A stretch of 64,000 nt of DNA from PALSA-505 sp035308365 (GCA_035308365.1 DATGGU010000183.1:13665-77664), one strand, 5' to 3'; numbered from the stretch's first letter, positions 53,596 through 62,412 are shown. Numbers and translations are program-made. Notes: generated by a model from the letters alone, not told the origin.

Positions 53596-54576
53596 CTAGA
53601 CCCAGCCCCGGCGGCGGGCTTCCATGCCGGCCTGGAACCGGCTGGTCACGTTCAGATCCTGCATGAGGCGCCGGATGTGCCGCTGAGCCGTGCGCAGGCT
53701 GCAGCCGAGCGCCCTGGCGATGCCCTCGTCGGTGAGGCCGGCGGCCAGGCAGGACAGCATGGCCGTCCTGGTCTCGTCGGGCTCCTTGGCATCCTGGGCG
53801 ACCGGTTCCTCGCCGAGGAATGTGCGCAGCGGTATCGCCCGGTCCCACTCGGCCTCGAACAGGGCGATCAGTGAGTCGAGCAGGTCGCAGGGACGCACGA
53901 TGAACGACGCGTCGATGCCCTGCTGGCGGGACTTTATCGGGATCATGGCCATCTTGTCGTCCACGATCCACAGCTTGGTGGGCAGATCGGGCCGCACCCG
54001 CGCCTGCTCACCGGCCGCGATCACGCGCCGGATGTCGCCCTCCAGCCTGCCCGGCAGCATCACCGCGTGGGCCGTGTAGACCACGCGGTAGGTCACGCCT
54101 TCGCGAATCCGCTTCGCCTCGTGCGTGTCGTTTTCTTCGAGCGACTGCACGTATGGCGGCCGGTCGAAGCCCCGGATCTGGAAGCGGGCAGCGTCGGGGA
54201 GCTGATCCAGGCGGCTTCTGATGTTGTTCTCGCCGGTGATGATCTCCACCAGCTCGGCCGGGTGCTCGTGCCGGGAGGCCTCGTGGAAGACCTTCATCAG
54301 CTCCCGGCTCACCAGCCGCGCCTGCCTGAGCACGTCCTCCTGCTTGGCCAGCAGCGGCTCGATGGCTATGTCCGGTGCGACGGCGATGTACCGGGCCTGC
54401 CTGCCGGGCAGCCGGTTCGCCAGGCCCTGGCCGATCAGCCGGTGCAGATCCCGGGTGGCCTGCTGGGACGAAACCGATCCGTAGGCGGCCAGCTCGGCGA
54501 CCGTGGAGCGCGGGCTGTGGATGAGCACCGTGTAGAGGCTCTCCTCGCTGGGTGAGAGCCCAAGGGCTTCAAACAT
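53596..54576 (-). CDS. TrmB-like / LuxR-tailed transcriptional regulator
   Basis: From ATG 54576 (GGAGG 6 bases upstream) the protein is 326 residues. The N-terminus is a TrmB-type winged helix: MFEALGLSPSEESLYTVLI, RSTVAELAAYGSVSSQQATRDLHRLIGQGL. A middle domain with a phospholipase-D-like or sensor fold follows. The C-terminus is a LuxR-type HTH: MLSCLAAGLTDEGIARALGCSLRTAQRHIRRLMQDLNVTSRFQAGMEARRRGW. This combination is common in Streptomyces-type actinobacteria as orphan regulators. No partner kinase or operon is visible. Convergent with the NRDE gene (49-base gap). Confidence 0.82.
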   Translation of the reverse strand: MFEALGLSPSEESLYTVLIHSPRSTVAELAAYGSVSSQQATRDLHRLIGQGLANRLPGRQARYIAVAPDIAIEPLLAKQEDVLRQARLVSRELMKVFHEASRHEHPAELVEIITGENNIRSRLDQLPDAARFQIRGFDRPPYVQSLEENDTHEAKRIREGVTYRVVYTAHAVMLPGRLEGDIRRVIAAGEQARVRPDLPTKLWIVDDKMAMIPIKSRQQGIDASFIVRPCDLLDSLIALFEAEWDRAIPLRTFLGEEPVAQDAKEPDETRTAMLSCLAAGLTDEGIARALGCSLRTAQRHIRRLMQDLNVTSRFQAGMEARRRGWV

Positions 54577-54720
54577 CTGACGCCTCCGCAATCAGTGGCG
54601 GTAATCCGCCATGCGGCGTGTACCCGCCGCTGCGGCACCCTTGCGTCACAATGACTGCACGGTACACCATTTTCTGCATACCGGCATTGCGTTCTGTGGC
54701 GGCGAAACCGATACCGGGAG

Positions 54721-55035
54721 GTGTCGCGGCCCATGATCCTCAAGCCAGCGGGTGACCCTGCGGTGAATCCCTCGCGAGAGGGAATCCTGCCTGGTTCCTG
54801 CGCGGTGGGACCACGACCGCACGGGGACGCGGCTATTGCCGGGCACATTGAACGTGCCTACCCCGGTTACCACGTATGGACCTCGGACGCTGGGTGGTGG
54901 TACGCGACACGTAGGCAACCCTGGGTGCACGGAAAGTCGGCGACCGTGCATGGACCTGGGCCCGGGGAACTTTTCGGCGCACTGGCCGAAGAGGAAGCCG
55001 TCACGATTGGCCGCGCCATGGCTGGCGCGTGGTAA
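54721..55035 (+). CDS. Small actinobacterial hypothetical protein
   Basis: The 104-residue frame starting at GTG 54721 contains IERAYPGYHVWTSDAGWWYATR followed later by TVHGPGPGELFGALAEEEA. This pattern (PGY-x-VW-x-S-x-x-G-x-WWATR, then an ELx-x-A helix) resembles short conserved proteins in many actinobacterial genomes that have no assigned role. The first 40 residues are less convincing and the true start may be later. A strong bidirectional terminator follows at 55094. Reads divergently from the TrmB-type regulator. Confidence 0.5.
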   Translation: MSRPMILKPAGDPAVNPSREGILPGSCAVGPRPHGDAAIAGHIERAYPGYHVWTSDAGWWYATRRQPWVHGKSATVHGPGPGELFGALAEEEAVTIGRAMAGAW

Positions 55036-55093
55036 GACCCGGCCGGAGGATGCCGGTGGTGATGTACGCGGCACGATGAAGTGCCGGTGCAGC

Positions 55094-55134
55094 AAGCTGC
55101 TGCCGCGGAGGCCACGCCCGCGGCAGCAGCTTTT
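55094..55134. terminator. Bidirectional rho-independent terminator
   Basis: Perfect 15-bp arms, AAGCTGCTGCCGCGG (55094-55108) and CCGCGGCAGCAGCTT (55118-55132), enclose a 9-nt loop and end in TTTT on the plus strand. It lies between the plus-strand small gene (stop 55035) and the minus-strand DAHP synthase gene (stop 55148), so it can end both transcripts. Confidence 0.85.
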
Positions 55135-55147
55135 GCGTCGACGGGCC

Positions 55148-56473
55148 TTATCGCTGGCGGTACATGTCCGCGACGAGAAACGCCAGGTCCAGCGACTGGC
55201 TCCGGTTGAGCCTGGGGTCGCAGGCAGTCTCGTACCGGTGATTCAGGTCGCTTTCGGTCACGTCGTGCCCGCCGCCCACGCACTCGGTGACGTCGTCGCC
55301 GGTGAACTCGATGTGGATGCCGCCGGGATGCGTGCCGAGCGCACGGTGCACCTCGAAGAAGCCGGCCACCTCGGCCAGCACGTCGTCGAACCGGCGGGTC
55401 TTGTGCCCGTCCGGAGTCTCGAAGGTGTTGCCGTGCATCGGGTCGCACACCCAGGCGACGTTGGCGCCGCTGGCGGTGACCTGCTCGACCAGCGGCGGCA
55501 GCGCGTCCCGTACCCGGCCGGCGCCCATCCTGGTGATGAGGGTGAGACGGCCGGGCTCACGCCGGGGGTCGAGCGTGCCGATGAGGGCCAGCACCTCCGC
55601 CGCGCTGGCCGATGGACCCAGCTTGACCGCCAGCGGGTTGCGGATCTGGCGGGCGAACTCGATGTGGGCACCGCCGGGGTCGCGGGTGCGCTCGCCGATC
55701 CACAGCAGGTGGGCCGACACGTCGTAGAGCAGGCCGGTCTGTGAATCGATCCTGGTCAGCGCCCGCTCGTAGTCCAGCAGCAGGGCCTCGTGGCTGGAGT
55801 AGAACTCCACGGTGTGGAACTCCTCCGGGTCGGCCCCGCAGGCGTTCATGAAGGCGATCGCCCGGTCGATCTCACCGGCCAGCCGCTCGTAGCGCTGGCC
55901 CGCCGGGCTGCTGGCCACGAAGTCCTGGTTCCACGCGTGCACCTGGCGCAGGTCGGCATACCCACCCCGGGCGAAGGCGCGGCACAGGTTCAAGGTGACG
56001 GCCGAGCAGTGGTAGGCGTCAAGCAGCCGGCCCGGGTCGGGTGTCCGCGCCGCCGCGGTGAACTCCAGGCCGTTGACCGCATCGCCCCGGTAGACCGGCA
56101 GCTCGGCGCCGTCCCTGGCCTCGGTCGGCGCGGACCGGGGCTTGGCGAACTGGCCGGCCATCCGGCCCACCTTCACCACCGGCACGCTCGCCGCATAGGT
56201 GAGCACCACGGCCATCTGCAGCAGCGTCCTGAGCTTTCCCCGGACGCTGTCGGCGGTCGTGCCCGCGAACGTCTCGGCGCAGTCGCCGCCCTGCAGCAGG
56301 AACGCCTCACCCCGCGCGACCGCGGCAAGTCTTTTCCTGAGCTGGTCGCACTCCCCGGCGAAGACCAGCGGCGGAAGGCTCTCAAGCCGCCGCACGACCG
56401 GTTCGAGCCGGCCGTCACCGGCCCAGCCCGGCTGCTGGAGCGCTGGTGCGCCGGAAACCTGGGTAACGCCCAC
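55148..56473 (-). CDS. Class II DAHP synthase (3-deoxy-7-phosphoheptulonate synthase)
   Basis: The 441-residue enzyme has class II hallmarks: FLLQGGDCAETFAG near residue 60, VKVGRMAGQFAKPRS near 100, HTVEFYSSHEALLLDYE near 218, and VAWVCDPMHGNTFETPDGHKTR near 345. It joins phosphoenolpyruvate and erythrose-4-phosphate in the first step of the shikimate pathway. It starts 10 bases after the nrtR gene on the same strand, so it is probably co-transcribed with the NAD regulator. Whether it is the main enzyme or a pathway-specific paralogue cannot be told. Confidence 0.93.
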   Translation of the reverse strand: MGVTQVSGAPALQQPGWAGDGRLEPVVRRLESLPPLVFAGECDQLRKRLAAVARGEAFLLQGGDCAETFAGTTADSVRGKLRTLLQMAVVLTYAASVPVVKVGRMAGQFAKPRSAPTEARDGAELPVYRGDAVNGLEFTAAARTPDPGRLLDAYHCSAVTLNLCRAFARGGYADLRQVHAWNQDFVASSPAGQRYERLAGEIDRAIAFMNACGADPEEFHTVEFYSSHEALLLDYERALTRIDSQTGLLYDVSAHLLWIGERTRDPGGAHIEFARQIRNPLAVKLGPSASAAEVLALIGTLDPRREPGRLTLITRMGAGRVRDALPPLVEQVTASGANVAWVCDPMHGNTFETPDGHKTRRFDDVLAEVAGFFEVHRALGTHPGGIHIEFTGDDVTECVGGGHDVTESDLNHRYETACDPRLNRSQSLDLAFLVADMYRQR

Positions 56474-56482
56474 CGGTCCAGG

Positions 56483-57322
56483 CTAGTGCTCCGGCTGGGA
56501 CCGTCCGGAAGGTGGGCGGAAAGCTGCGAAGGGGTTGGTCACCCGCAGGCTCCTGGTGGCGAACCGGTACACGGTGGCCGGGCGCCCGCCGGAGGTGGTC
56601 GGCGGGGCGGTCTCACCGGTCGGCTCGATGACCTCACGGCGGGCCAGGATGCGCTGGAGGTTGGTCGCCGCCACCGGATAGCCGAGCACCGCCGCATAGA
56701 TGTCGCGCAGCCCGGCGATGGTGAAGGTGGCCGGGGCCAGGGCGAAGCCGAGGTTGGTGTAGGAGAGCTTGGCCCGCAGCCGGTCACGGCCCGACTCGAT
56801 GATCGACCCGTGGTCGAATGCGACGGGCGGTAGCGAGTCGACCGGGTGCCAGGCGGTGTCGGCAGGCACCGAGGGCTGCACGTCGGTGGCCACCAGCGCC
56901 AGGTAGGCCGTGGCCAGGACGCGTCCCCTCGGATCCCGCCCCGGATCGCTGCGGGTTTCCAGTTGCTCCAGGTGACCGATGTCCGTCAGGGCAACCTTGA
57001 CGGCCAGATAACGCCCGAGCGACGTCCCAAGCCGCTCATCCACGCACAGCGGCCCGCCGGGCAGCGACCAGCAGCCGTCGAACGGCGGCCTGGCCCGCTG
57101 CCACAACAGGACCTCGAGCCGCTGGTCGCGCCGCCCGCAGGGGCGCACCTGAAAGACGACGGCCAGCACCTCGTGCCGGAACAGCGGCCTGGCCCGCGCG
57201 CCAGCCTCGCTCCCGGCCCACGCACCGGCACCCGGCGCCTCACGCCCGGCACCCGGTGCCTCACGCCCGGTGCCCGGTGCCTCACGCCCGGTGCCGGGGG
57301 GCGCGGATTGACTTGCCTGCAC
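56483..57322 (-). CDS. nrtR: NrtR-type regulator of NAD biosynthesis (Nudix + winged helix)
   Basis: The 279-residue protein has a Nudix-like domain (about 60-175: RRDQRLEVLLWQRARPPFDGCWSLPGG). Its Nudix box lacks the REUxEE acid cluster, so hydrolysis is unlikely. The C-terminal winged helix (SYTNLGFALAPATFTIAGLRDIYAAVLGYPVAATNLQRIL, about 190-255) is that of NrtR. NrtR proteins sense ADP-ribose and repress NAD synthesis genes; here it faces nadABC across a 27-bp palindrome. The first 45 residues are extra: four copies of a GTGREAP/GAGREAP repeat, encoded by a 21-bp tandem repeat at about 57225-57305. GTG 57322 is the only start before the repeat. Confidence 0.82.
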   Translation of the reverse strand: MQASQSAPPGTGREAPGTGREAPGAGREAPGAGAWAGSEAGARARPLFRHEVLAVVFQVRPCGRRDQRLEVLLWQRARPPFDGCWSLPGGPLCVDERLGTSLGRYLAVKVALTDIGHLEQLETRSDPGRDPRGRVLATAYLALVATDVQPSVPADTAWHPVDSLPPVAFDHGSIIESGRDRLRAKLSYTNLGFALAPATFTIAGLRDIYAAVLGYPVAATNLQRILARREVIEPTGETAPPTTSGGRPATVYRFATRSLRVTNPFAAFRPPSGRSQPEH

Positions 57323-57344
57323 GCTCGCATGGTAGTGTCTCTCC

Positions 57345-57371
57345 TAGTTTTTGCCTCAGAGGCTAAAACTA
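57345..57371. promoter_or_regulatory. 27-bp palindrome between nrtR and nadA (candidate NrtR box)
   Basis: Thirteen base pairs around the centre at 57358, with only one mismatched pair: outer arms TAGTTTT (57345-57351) and AAAACTA (57365-57371), inner GCCTC and GAGGC. A further CTCC/GGAG match lies outside with a one-base bulge. It occupies the middle of the 77-base divergent gap, overlapping where both promoters must lie. Likely the NrtR operator controlling nadABC and nrtR itself. Confidence 0.75.
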
Positions 57372-57399
57372 CGGAGAGCGAACGAGGCGGGATGAGCCG

Positions 57400-58494
57400 A
57401 TGACAATCACAACAGCAAACGGGCCCGGGGACGGTGTGGCCGAGGCGGGGCCGGTCGAGGCGGGCCGGGTCGAGGCCGGCCCGGCCTGGGCGGCAGAGGC
57501 CGAGGCGGGCCCGGCCTGGGCGGCAGAGGGCTGTGCGGGCCCGGCCTGGGCGGCGGAGGTGCGGCGGCTCGCGGCCGAACGGGACGCGGTCATCCTCGCC
57601 CACAACTACCAGCGGCCGGAGATCCAGGACGTCGCCGATCACGTGGGTGACTCGCTCGCCCTGTCCCGGCTGGCCGCCGCGGCCACGCAGCGGGTGATTG
57701 TCTTCGCCGGGGTCTACTTCATGGCGGAGACGGCCAAGATCCTCAGTCCGGGCAAGACCGTGCTCATCCCGGACCAGCGGGCAGGCTGCTCGCTATCCGA
57801 CAGCATCACCGCCGCCCAGCTCAGGGAGTGGAAGGCCAAGCATCCAACCGCCGCCGTGGTCGCTTATGTGAACACCAGCGCCGAGGTGAAGGCCGAAGCC
57901 GACGTGTGCTGCACCTCGTCGAACGCCGCCGAGGTGGTGAATTCGATCCCGGCCGGCCAGGAGGTGCTGTTCTGCCCTGACCAGTTCCTCGGCGCCCACG
58001 TCCGCCGGGTCACCGGCCGGGCCAACCTGCACGTGTGGGCGGGGGAGTGCCACGTGCACGCCGCGATCAGCGGCCCCGAACTGGCCGCTCAGGTGGCCGC
58101 CGCGCCGGATGCCGAGCTGTTCATCCACCCCGAATGCGGCTGCGCCACGTCGGCGCTCTACCTGGCCGGTGCGGGCGTGGTCCCGGCCGACCGGGTCAAG
58201 GTCCTGTCCACCGGCGGCATGCTCACCGCCGCCCCGGCGGCGCGCTCGAAGACGGTCCTGGTGGCCACCGAGACCGGCATGTTGCACCAGCTCCGCAAGG
58301 CCGCCCCGGGTGTTGAGTTCCGGCCGGTGAATCCCGGCGCGTCCTGCCGCTTCATGAAAATGATCACTCCGGACTCACTGCTGCGCTGCCTTCAGGAGGG
58401 CCGGGACGAGGTGCACGTGGATCCGGCCATCGCAGCCAGGGCCGCCGAGTCCGTCCGGAAGATGATCTCCATAAGTGCTGGCGGCGCGCGGTGA
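57400..58494 (+). CDS. nadA: Quinolinate synthase A
   Basis: The 364-residue protein is NadA: VILAHNYQRPEIQDVADHVGDSLALSR, FMAETAKILSPGKTVLIPDQRAGCSLSDS. The three cluster cysteines are in ADVCCTSSNA, HPECGCATS and GASCRFMKM; the 4Fe-4S cluster they hold condenses iminoaspartate with dihydroxyacetone phosphate. The N-terminus is extended by about 50 residues containing AGPAWAAE-type repeats (three copies), absent from typical NadA. GTGA overlap with nadB. Located directly after the palindromic operator. Confidence 0.93.
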   Translation: MTITTANGPGDGVAEAGPVEAGRVEAGPAWAAEAEAGPAWAAEGCAGPAWAAEVRRLAAERDAVILAHNYQRPEIQDVADHVGDSLALSRLAAAATQRVIVFAGVYFMAETAKILSPGKTVLIPDQRAGCSLSDSITAAQLREWKAKHPTAAVVAYVNTSAEVKAEADVCCTSSNAAEVVNSIPAGQEVLFCPDQFLGAHVRRVTGRANLHVWAGECHVHAAISGPELAAQVAAAPDAELFIHPECGCATSALYLAGAGVVPADRVKVLSTGGMLTAAPAARSKTVLVATETGMLHQLRKAAPGVEFRPVNPGASCRFMKMITPDSLLRCLQEGRDEVHVDPAIAARAAESVRKMISISAGGAR

Positions 58495-60329
58495 CGGCGG
58501 GGCGGCCGGGACCGGCGGAACGGCCACCGGCGGCGGAGTGGCCACCGGCGGCGGAGCGGCCACCGGCGGCGGAACGCTCACCGGCGGCGACGCGGCCACC
58601 GGCGGCGGAGTGGCCCGAAGCGGCGGAATGGGCTGAGTACTCGCTGACGGCGGAGTGGGAGGCGACCGCGGACCTCGTCGTCGCGGGTAGCGGGGTCGCT
58701 GGGCTCACCGCGGCGCTGTGCGCCCAGGAGGCGGGGCTGCGCGTCGTGGTGGTGACGAAGGCCGCGGCGGGCGACGGCAACACACGCTGGGCGCAAGGTG
58801 GGATCGCGGTGGTGCTCCCCGGTGGCCGCACCGACGATTCTTCCGAACGGCACGTGGCAGACACGATCGCGGCGGGCGCGGGCCTTTGCGACCCGGCCGC
58901 CGTGGCAGCGATCCTGGCCGGCGGGCCGGCTGCCGTAGCACGTCTGCGCAGGAGGGGCGCCGTGTTCGACGCCGCCGCCGACGGGACGCTCGCCCGCGGC
59001 CGGGAGGGCGGGCACAGCGCGTTCCGGGTGCTGCACGCAGGCGGTGACGCCACCGGCGCCGAGGTCGAGCGGGCGCTGATGGACTCGGTCCGCCACACGA
59101 GGATCCCGGTGCTCGAACGGCACCTCGCCACGCAGGTGCTGCTCACCAGCGCCGGGACCGTCGCCGGGCTGCGGGTGATCGACACCGCGGGTCCGGCCGG
59201 CCGTCCGGGCCTGGTGCGTGCCCCGGCCGTCCTGCTGGCCACCGGCGGGCTCGGGCAGCTCTACCAGGTCACGTCCAACCCGGCCGTCGCCACCGCGGAT
59301 GGGATGGCGCTCGCGTTGCGCGCGGGCGCAACGGTGGCGGATGCGGAGTTCGTCCAGTTCCACCCGACCGTGCTGTACACCGGCGCCGAGGGGACCGCGC
59401 CCCTGGTCACCGAGGCGCTGCGGGGGGCGGGCGCGGTGCTGGTGGACGCGACGGGGGCCAGAGTGATGACCGGCGTGCACCCGCTGGCCGACCTGGCGCC
59501 GCGCGACGTGGTGTCCGCGGCCATCACCTACCGGATGGCGCAGGCCCCCGGCGGCATCGACGACCACGTGTTCCTCGACGCCACCGGCCTGGGCGAGGAC
59601 GAACTGCGGCTGCACTTCCCCAGGGTGCGGGCCGCCTGCCTGGCCGCGGGCATCGACCCGGCCCGCGAGCCCATCCCGGTCGCCCCGGCCGCGCACTACC
59701 ACTGCGGCGGCGTGCTGACCGACTCGCGCGGGCGCACCAGCGTGCCGGGGCTGTACGCGGCCGGTGAGGTGGCCAGGACCGGGCTGCACGGCGCCAACCG
59801 GCTGGCCTCCAACAGCCTGGTCGAGGGCCTGGTCATGGGTGAGCGGGCGGCGGCCACCATCGCGGCGGCCCAGCCGGCCCAGCCGGCCCGTTGGGCCCAG
59901 CCGGCCCGGCCGGCCTGGGCGGCCCAGCCGGTCCGGCCGGCGTGGCGGCGCGAGGCCGACGGGCGCCCGCCGGCGCTCCCGGCGGTCACCGACCTGGCGG
60001 AGCTGCGGCAGCTCATGAGCAGGTACGCCGCCATCGGCAGAGACGCCGCCGGCCTGGCCGAGGCGGGAGCAGCGATCGGCACGTCGGTCCGGTGGCGGGA
60101 ACGGCCCGGCCAGGCCGGCTACGAGGCGGCGGCGCTGACACTGGCGGCGCAGGCCATCCTGGTGGCAGCGGCCGAGCGCACCGAATCCCGCGGCTGCCAC
60201 GTCCGCACCGACTTCCCCGGTCGCGACGATGCGCACTGGCGGCACAGCCTGCTGCTGCGGCTCGGCGAGTCCGGTGCCCCCGAGATCGCCGGTACCCTTC
60301 CGATCGCGCCTGCGGAGGTGGCCGGATGA
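58491..60329 (+). CDS. nadB: L-aspartate oxidase
   Basis: The 612-residue flavoprotein has DLVVAGSGVAGLTAALCAQEAGL (FAD-binding, here near residue 62), GDGNTRWAQGGIAVVL, EFVQFHPTVLYTG and HGANRLASNSLVEGLVMGERAA, all typical of NadB, which oxidises aspartate to iminoaspartate. Two repeat-rich insertions are unusual: an N-terminal stretch of about 45 residues built of PPAAEWPPAAER units, and a mid-protein AQPARWAQPARPAW stretch at about 463-485. GTG 58491 overlaps nadA, and the stop overlaps nadC. Confidence 0.93.
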   Translation: MTAGRPGPAERPPAAEWPPAAERPPAAERSPAATRPPAAEWPEAAEWAEYSLTAEWEATADLVVAGSGVAGLTAALCAQEAGLRVVVVTKAAAGDGNTRWAQGGIAVVLPGGRTDDSSERHVADTIAAGAGLCDPAAVAAILAGGPAAVARLRRRGAVFDAAADGTLARGREGGHSAFRVLHAGGDATGAEVERALMDSVRHTRIPVLERHLATQVLLTSAGTVAGLRVIDTAGPAGRPGLVRAPAVLLATGGLGQLYQVTSNPAVATADGMALALRAGATVADAEFVQFHPTVLYTGAEGTAPLVTEALRGAGAVLVDATGARVMTGVHPLADLAPRDVVSAAITYRMAQAPGGIDDHVFLDATGLGEDELRLHFPRVRAACLAAGIDPAREPIPVAPAAHYHCGGVLTDSRGRTSVPGLYAAGEVARTGLHGANRLASNSLVEGLVMGERAAATIAAAQPAQPARWAQPARPAWAAQPVRPAWRREADGRPPALPAVTDLAELRQLMSRYAAIGRDAAGLAEAGAAIGTSVRWRERPGQAGYEAAALTLAAQAILVAAAERTESRGCHVRTDFPGRDDAHWRHSLLLRLGESGAPEIAGTLPIAPAEVAG

Positions 60330-61240
60330 GCACTCTTCGGCCCAGCACCGCCGATGCCCTGCGGGCGGCCGGGCTCGACCCGGGTGAGGTGCAGACCACC
60401 GTGGCGGTCGCCCTGGCCGAGGATCTGCGTTACGGGCCGGACGTGACCACGCTGGCCACGGTCCCGGCCGATGCGGTCACGGTGGCCGAGATCACCCCAC
60501 GTAAGCCGGGTGTGCTGGCCGGGGTTCCGGTCGCGCTGGCCGTGTTCGACGCGCTCGCCGGCTACGAGGTGCTCACCGACGTGGGCGACGGGGCCACGCT
60601 GACCGCCGGTGTCCCGGCGCTCGTCCTGCGCGGTCCCACCCGCGGGCTGCTGACCGCCGAACGCACCGCGCTGAACTTCCTGTGCCACCTGTCCGGAATC
60701 GCGACGGCGACGGCGAGCTGGGTGGCGGCCGTCGAGGGCACCGGCGCCGTGGTCCGTGACTCCCGCAAGACCCTGCCGGGCCTGCGGGCAGTGCAGAAGT
60801 ACGCGGTCCGCTGCGGCGGTGGCAGCAACCACCGGATGGGGCTCGGCGACTCGGTCCTGATCAAGGACAACCACATCCAGGCCGCGGGCTCGGTCGCCGC
60901 GGCACTGGCCGCGGTGCCTTCCGGCCTGCACTGCGAGGTCGAGGTGGACGACCTGGCACAGCTCAAGGAGGCGGTGACGGCCGGGGCGGCCGAGGTGCTG
61001 CTGGACAACTTCACCCAGGCCGAGTGTGCCGAGGCGGTCCGGTTCGTGCGCGAGGCCGGGGCCGAGGTCAAGCTGGAAGCCTCCGGCGGCCTGACCCTGG
61101 AGACGGCCCGCGGCTACGCGGCGGCCGGTGTGGACTACCTGTCCGTCGGCGCACTCACGCACTCCGCGCCGTTCCTCGACCTGGGCATGGACCTGCGGGC
61201 GGGCAGCCGGTCCAGCGCGATCCCGAAGTGCTCGCGGTAG
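60326..61240 (+). CDS. nadC: Nicotinate-nucleotide pyrophosphorylase (quinolinate phosphoribosyltransferase)
   Basis: The 304-residue enzyme has VALAEDLRYGPDVTTLATVP, GLLTAERTALNFLCHLSGIAT, DSRKTLPGLRAVQKYAVRCGGGSNHRMGL and LEASGGLTLETARGYAAAGVDYLSVGALTHS, the complete NadC pattern. It converts quinolinate and PRPP to nicotinate mononucleotide. ATG 60326 overlaps the nadB stop. The usual end, DLGMDLR, is followed by about 14 extra residues that overlap the convergent arylamine acetyltransferase gene by 106 bases, so the original stop seems lost. Confidence 0.93.
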   Translation: MSTLRPSTADALRAAGLDPGEVQTTVAVALAEDLRYGPDVTTLATVPADAVTVAEITPRKPGVLAGVPVALAVFDALAGYEVLTDVGDGATLTAGVPALVLRGPTRGLLTAERTALNFLCHLSGIATATASWVAAVEGTGAVVRDSRKTLPGLRAVQKYAVRCGGGSNHRMGLGDSVLIKDNHIQAAGSVAAALAAVPSGLHCEVEVDDLAQLKEAVTAGAAEVLLDNFTQAECAEAVRFVREAGAEVKLEASGGLTLETARGYAAAGVDYLSVGALTHSAPFLDLGMDLRAGSRSSAIPKCSR

Positions 61241-61950
61241 GCGGCCAGCAGCTCGGCGTCGGTCAGCTTCCGCTCGGTGCGCTCGCCGTGGCTGGTCACT
61301 TTCAGGGTGTTGCCGCTGATCGTGATTCTGCCGTCCGCGGTCAGCCGGGTACAGACGGTGCCACGGACGAAGTGGGAGTCAGGTGACGTCGCCTGCCACC
61401 AGCAGGTCGGGACGAAGTCGGCCAGCGACCGTACCCGCCGCTCTATCCGGTACTGCGGCTTCCCGTCCTTGAATACGTCCACGTCGTCCCCGGCGTCGGT
61501 GAGCAGGAACAGGCCGCCCGGATCGGACTGCTCCTGCCTGCTGTCGTAGCGGATCGGGTAGTCGCTGTGGTCACCGAAGCCCACGTCGGCCAGCCATGGC
61601 CCGTCCGCCAGGTGCAGCACCAGCGCCAGATGATCGAACAGCGGCCCGGGCCGACCGTCGCCGAACACCCGCGCGGCGACCCGCTCCACCCGGACACCCA
61701 GGGCCTCCAGCAGCAGGGCGAACAGCCCGTTGAGCTCATAACAGAAGCCGCCCCGCCGCCTGGTCACGATCTTGTCGAACAGGTCATCCCCGGCCAGCGA
61801 GATCGGCTCGTCCAGGTGGATGCTGAGGTTCTCGAAGGGCACCGCCCGCTGGTGGGCCAGGTGCAGCGTCCGCAGCGCCGCGGCATCGACAACCTCGGGC
61901 CGGCCCGCGCCGATGCGCTCCAGGTAAGCGGCGACCGCGCTGTCATCCAC
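61135..61950 (-). CDS. nat: Arylamine N-acetyltransferase
   Basis: The 271-residue protein has the catalytic triad of NATs: cysteine in RRRGGFCYELNGLF (near residue 70), histidine in LFDHLALVL (near 105) and aspartate in DVGFGDHSDYP (near 122). It acetylates arylamines, hydrazines or polyketide-type aromatic amines using acetyl-CoA. The start overlaps the stop of the preceding GNAT gene, so the two share a transcript. The last 20 residues (SMPRSRNGAECVSAPTDR) are outside the family pattern and lie opposite nadC. Confidence 0.9.
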   Translation of the reverse strand: MDDSAVAAYLERIGAGRPEVVDAAALRTLHLAHQRAVPFENLSIHLDEPISLAGDDLFDKIVTRRRGGFCYELNGLFALLLEALGVRVERVAARVFGDGRPGPLFDHLALVLHLADGPWLADVGFGDHSDYPIRYDSRQEQSDPGGLFLLTDAGDDVDVFKDGKPQYRIERRVRSLADFVPTCWWQATSPDSHFVRGTVCTRLTADGRITISGNTLKVTSHGERTERKLTDAELLAAYREHFGIALDRLPARRSMPRSRNGAECVSAPTDR

Positions 61951-62359
61951 GGTTCGCCTCGTTGTTCAGCCAGCCACCGACCACGGCGGACATGAACACC
62001 GGCTGGTGCTGGTAGCCCAGAGCGGTGTAGAAGGACTCGCAATCGGTCTGCAGCCCTATGTGCTGGCCGGGTACCCGGCTCATCAGCAGGCGGACCATCC
62101 GGGAGCCGATGCCCTGCCTGCGGTAGGCGGACAGCGTCCACACATCCAGCAGGTAGGCGTTGCAGACGCCGTCGGACAGCAGCCTGGCCATCCCGACCAC
62201 CCTGTCCCCGTCGCGGGCTATCGCCACGTGCTGGGACTGGGCGAACGACGTCCGCAGCGCCTTGGCAGACCGCCCGTTGTCGAAGTCGTCCGCGGTCAGG
62301 TCCGCCTTGGCCTGGTCCCAGTCGATCCCGTCCAGTGAGTCATCGACGTGCACAGTCAT
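61943..62359 (-). CDS. GNAT acetyltransferase
   Basis: From ATG 62359 the 138-residue protein has a compact GNAT fold: HVAIARDGDRVVGMARLLSDG, YLLDVWTLSAYRRQGIGSRMVRLLM (acetyl-CoA loop RRQGIG, near 85), and TDCESFYTALGYQHQPVFMS. It looks like a small-molecule acetyltransferase; its overlap with the NAT gene suggests a shared role or simply shared transcription. Substrate unknown. Upstream open frame to 62638 has no similarity. Confidence 0.83.
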   Translation of the reverse strand: MTVHVDDSLDGIDWDQAKADLTADDFDNGRSAKALRTSFAQSQHVAIARDGDRVVGMARLLSDGVCNAYLLDVWTLSAYRRQGIGSRMVRLLMSRVPGQHIGLQTDCESFYTALGYQHQPVFMSAVVGGWLNNEANRG

Positions 62360-62412
62360 GCCTGAAGCATGCACTACCACCGGCGAAGCTGGGTACCACC
62401 GGGGAAGGTGAG

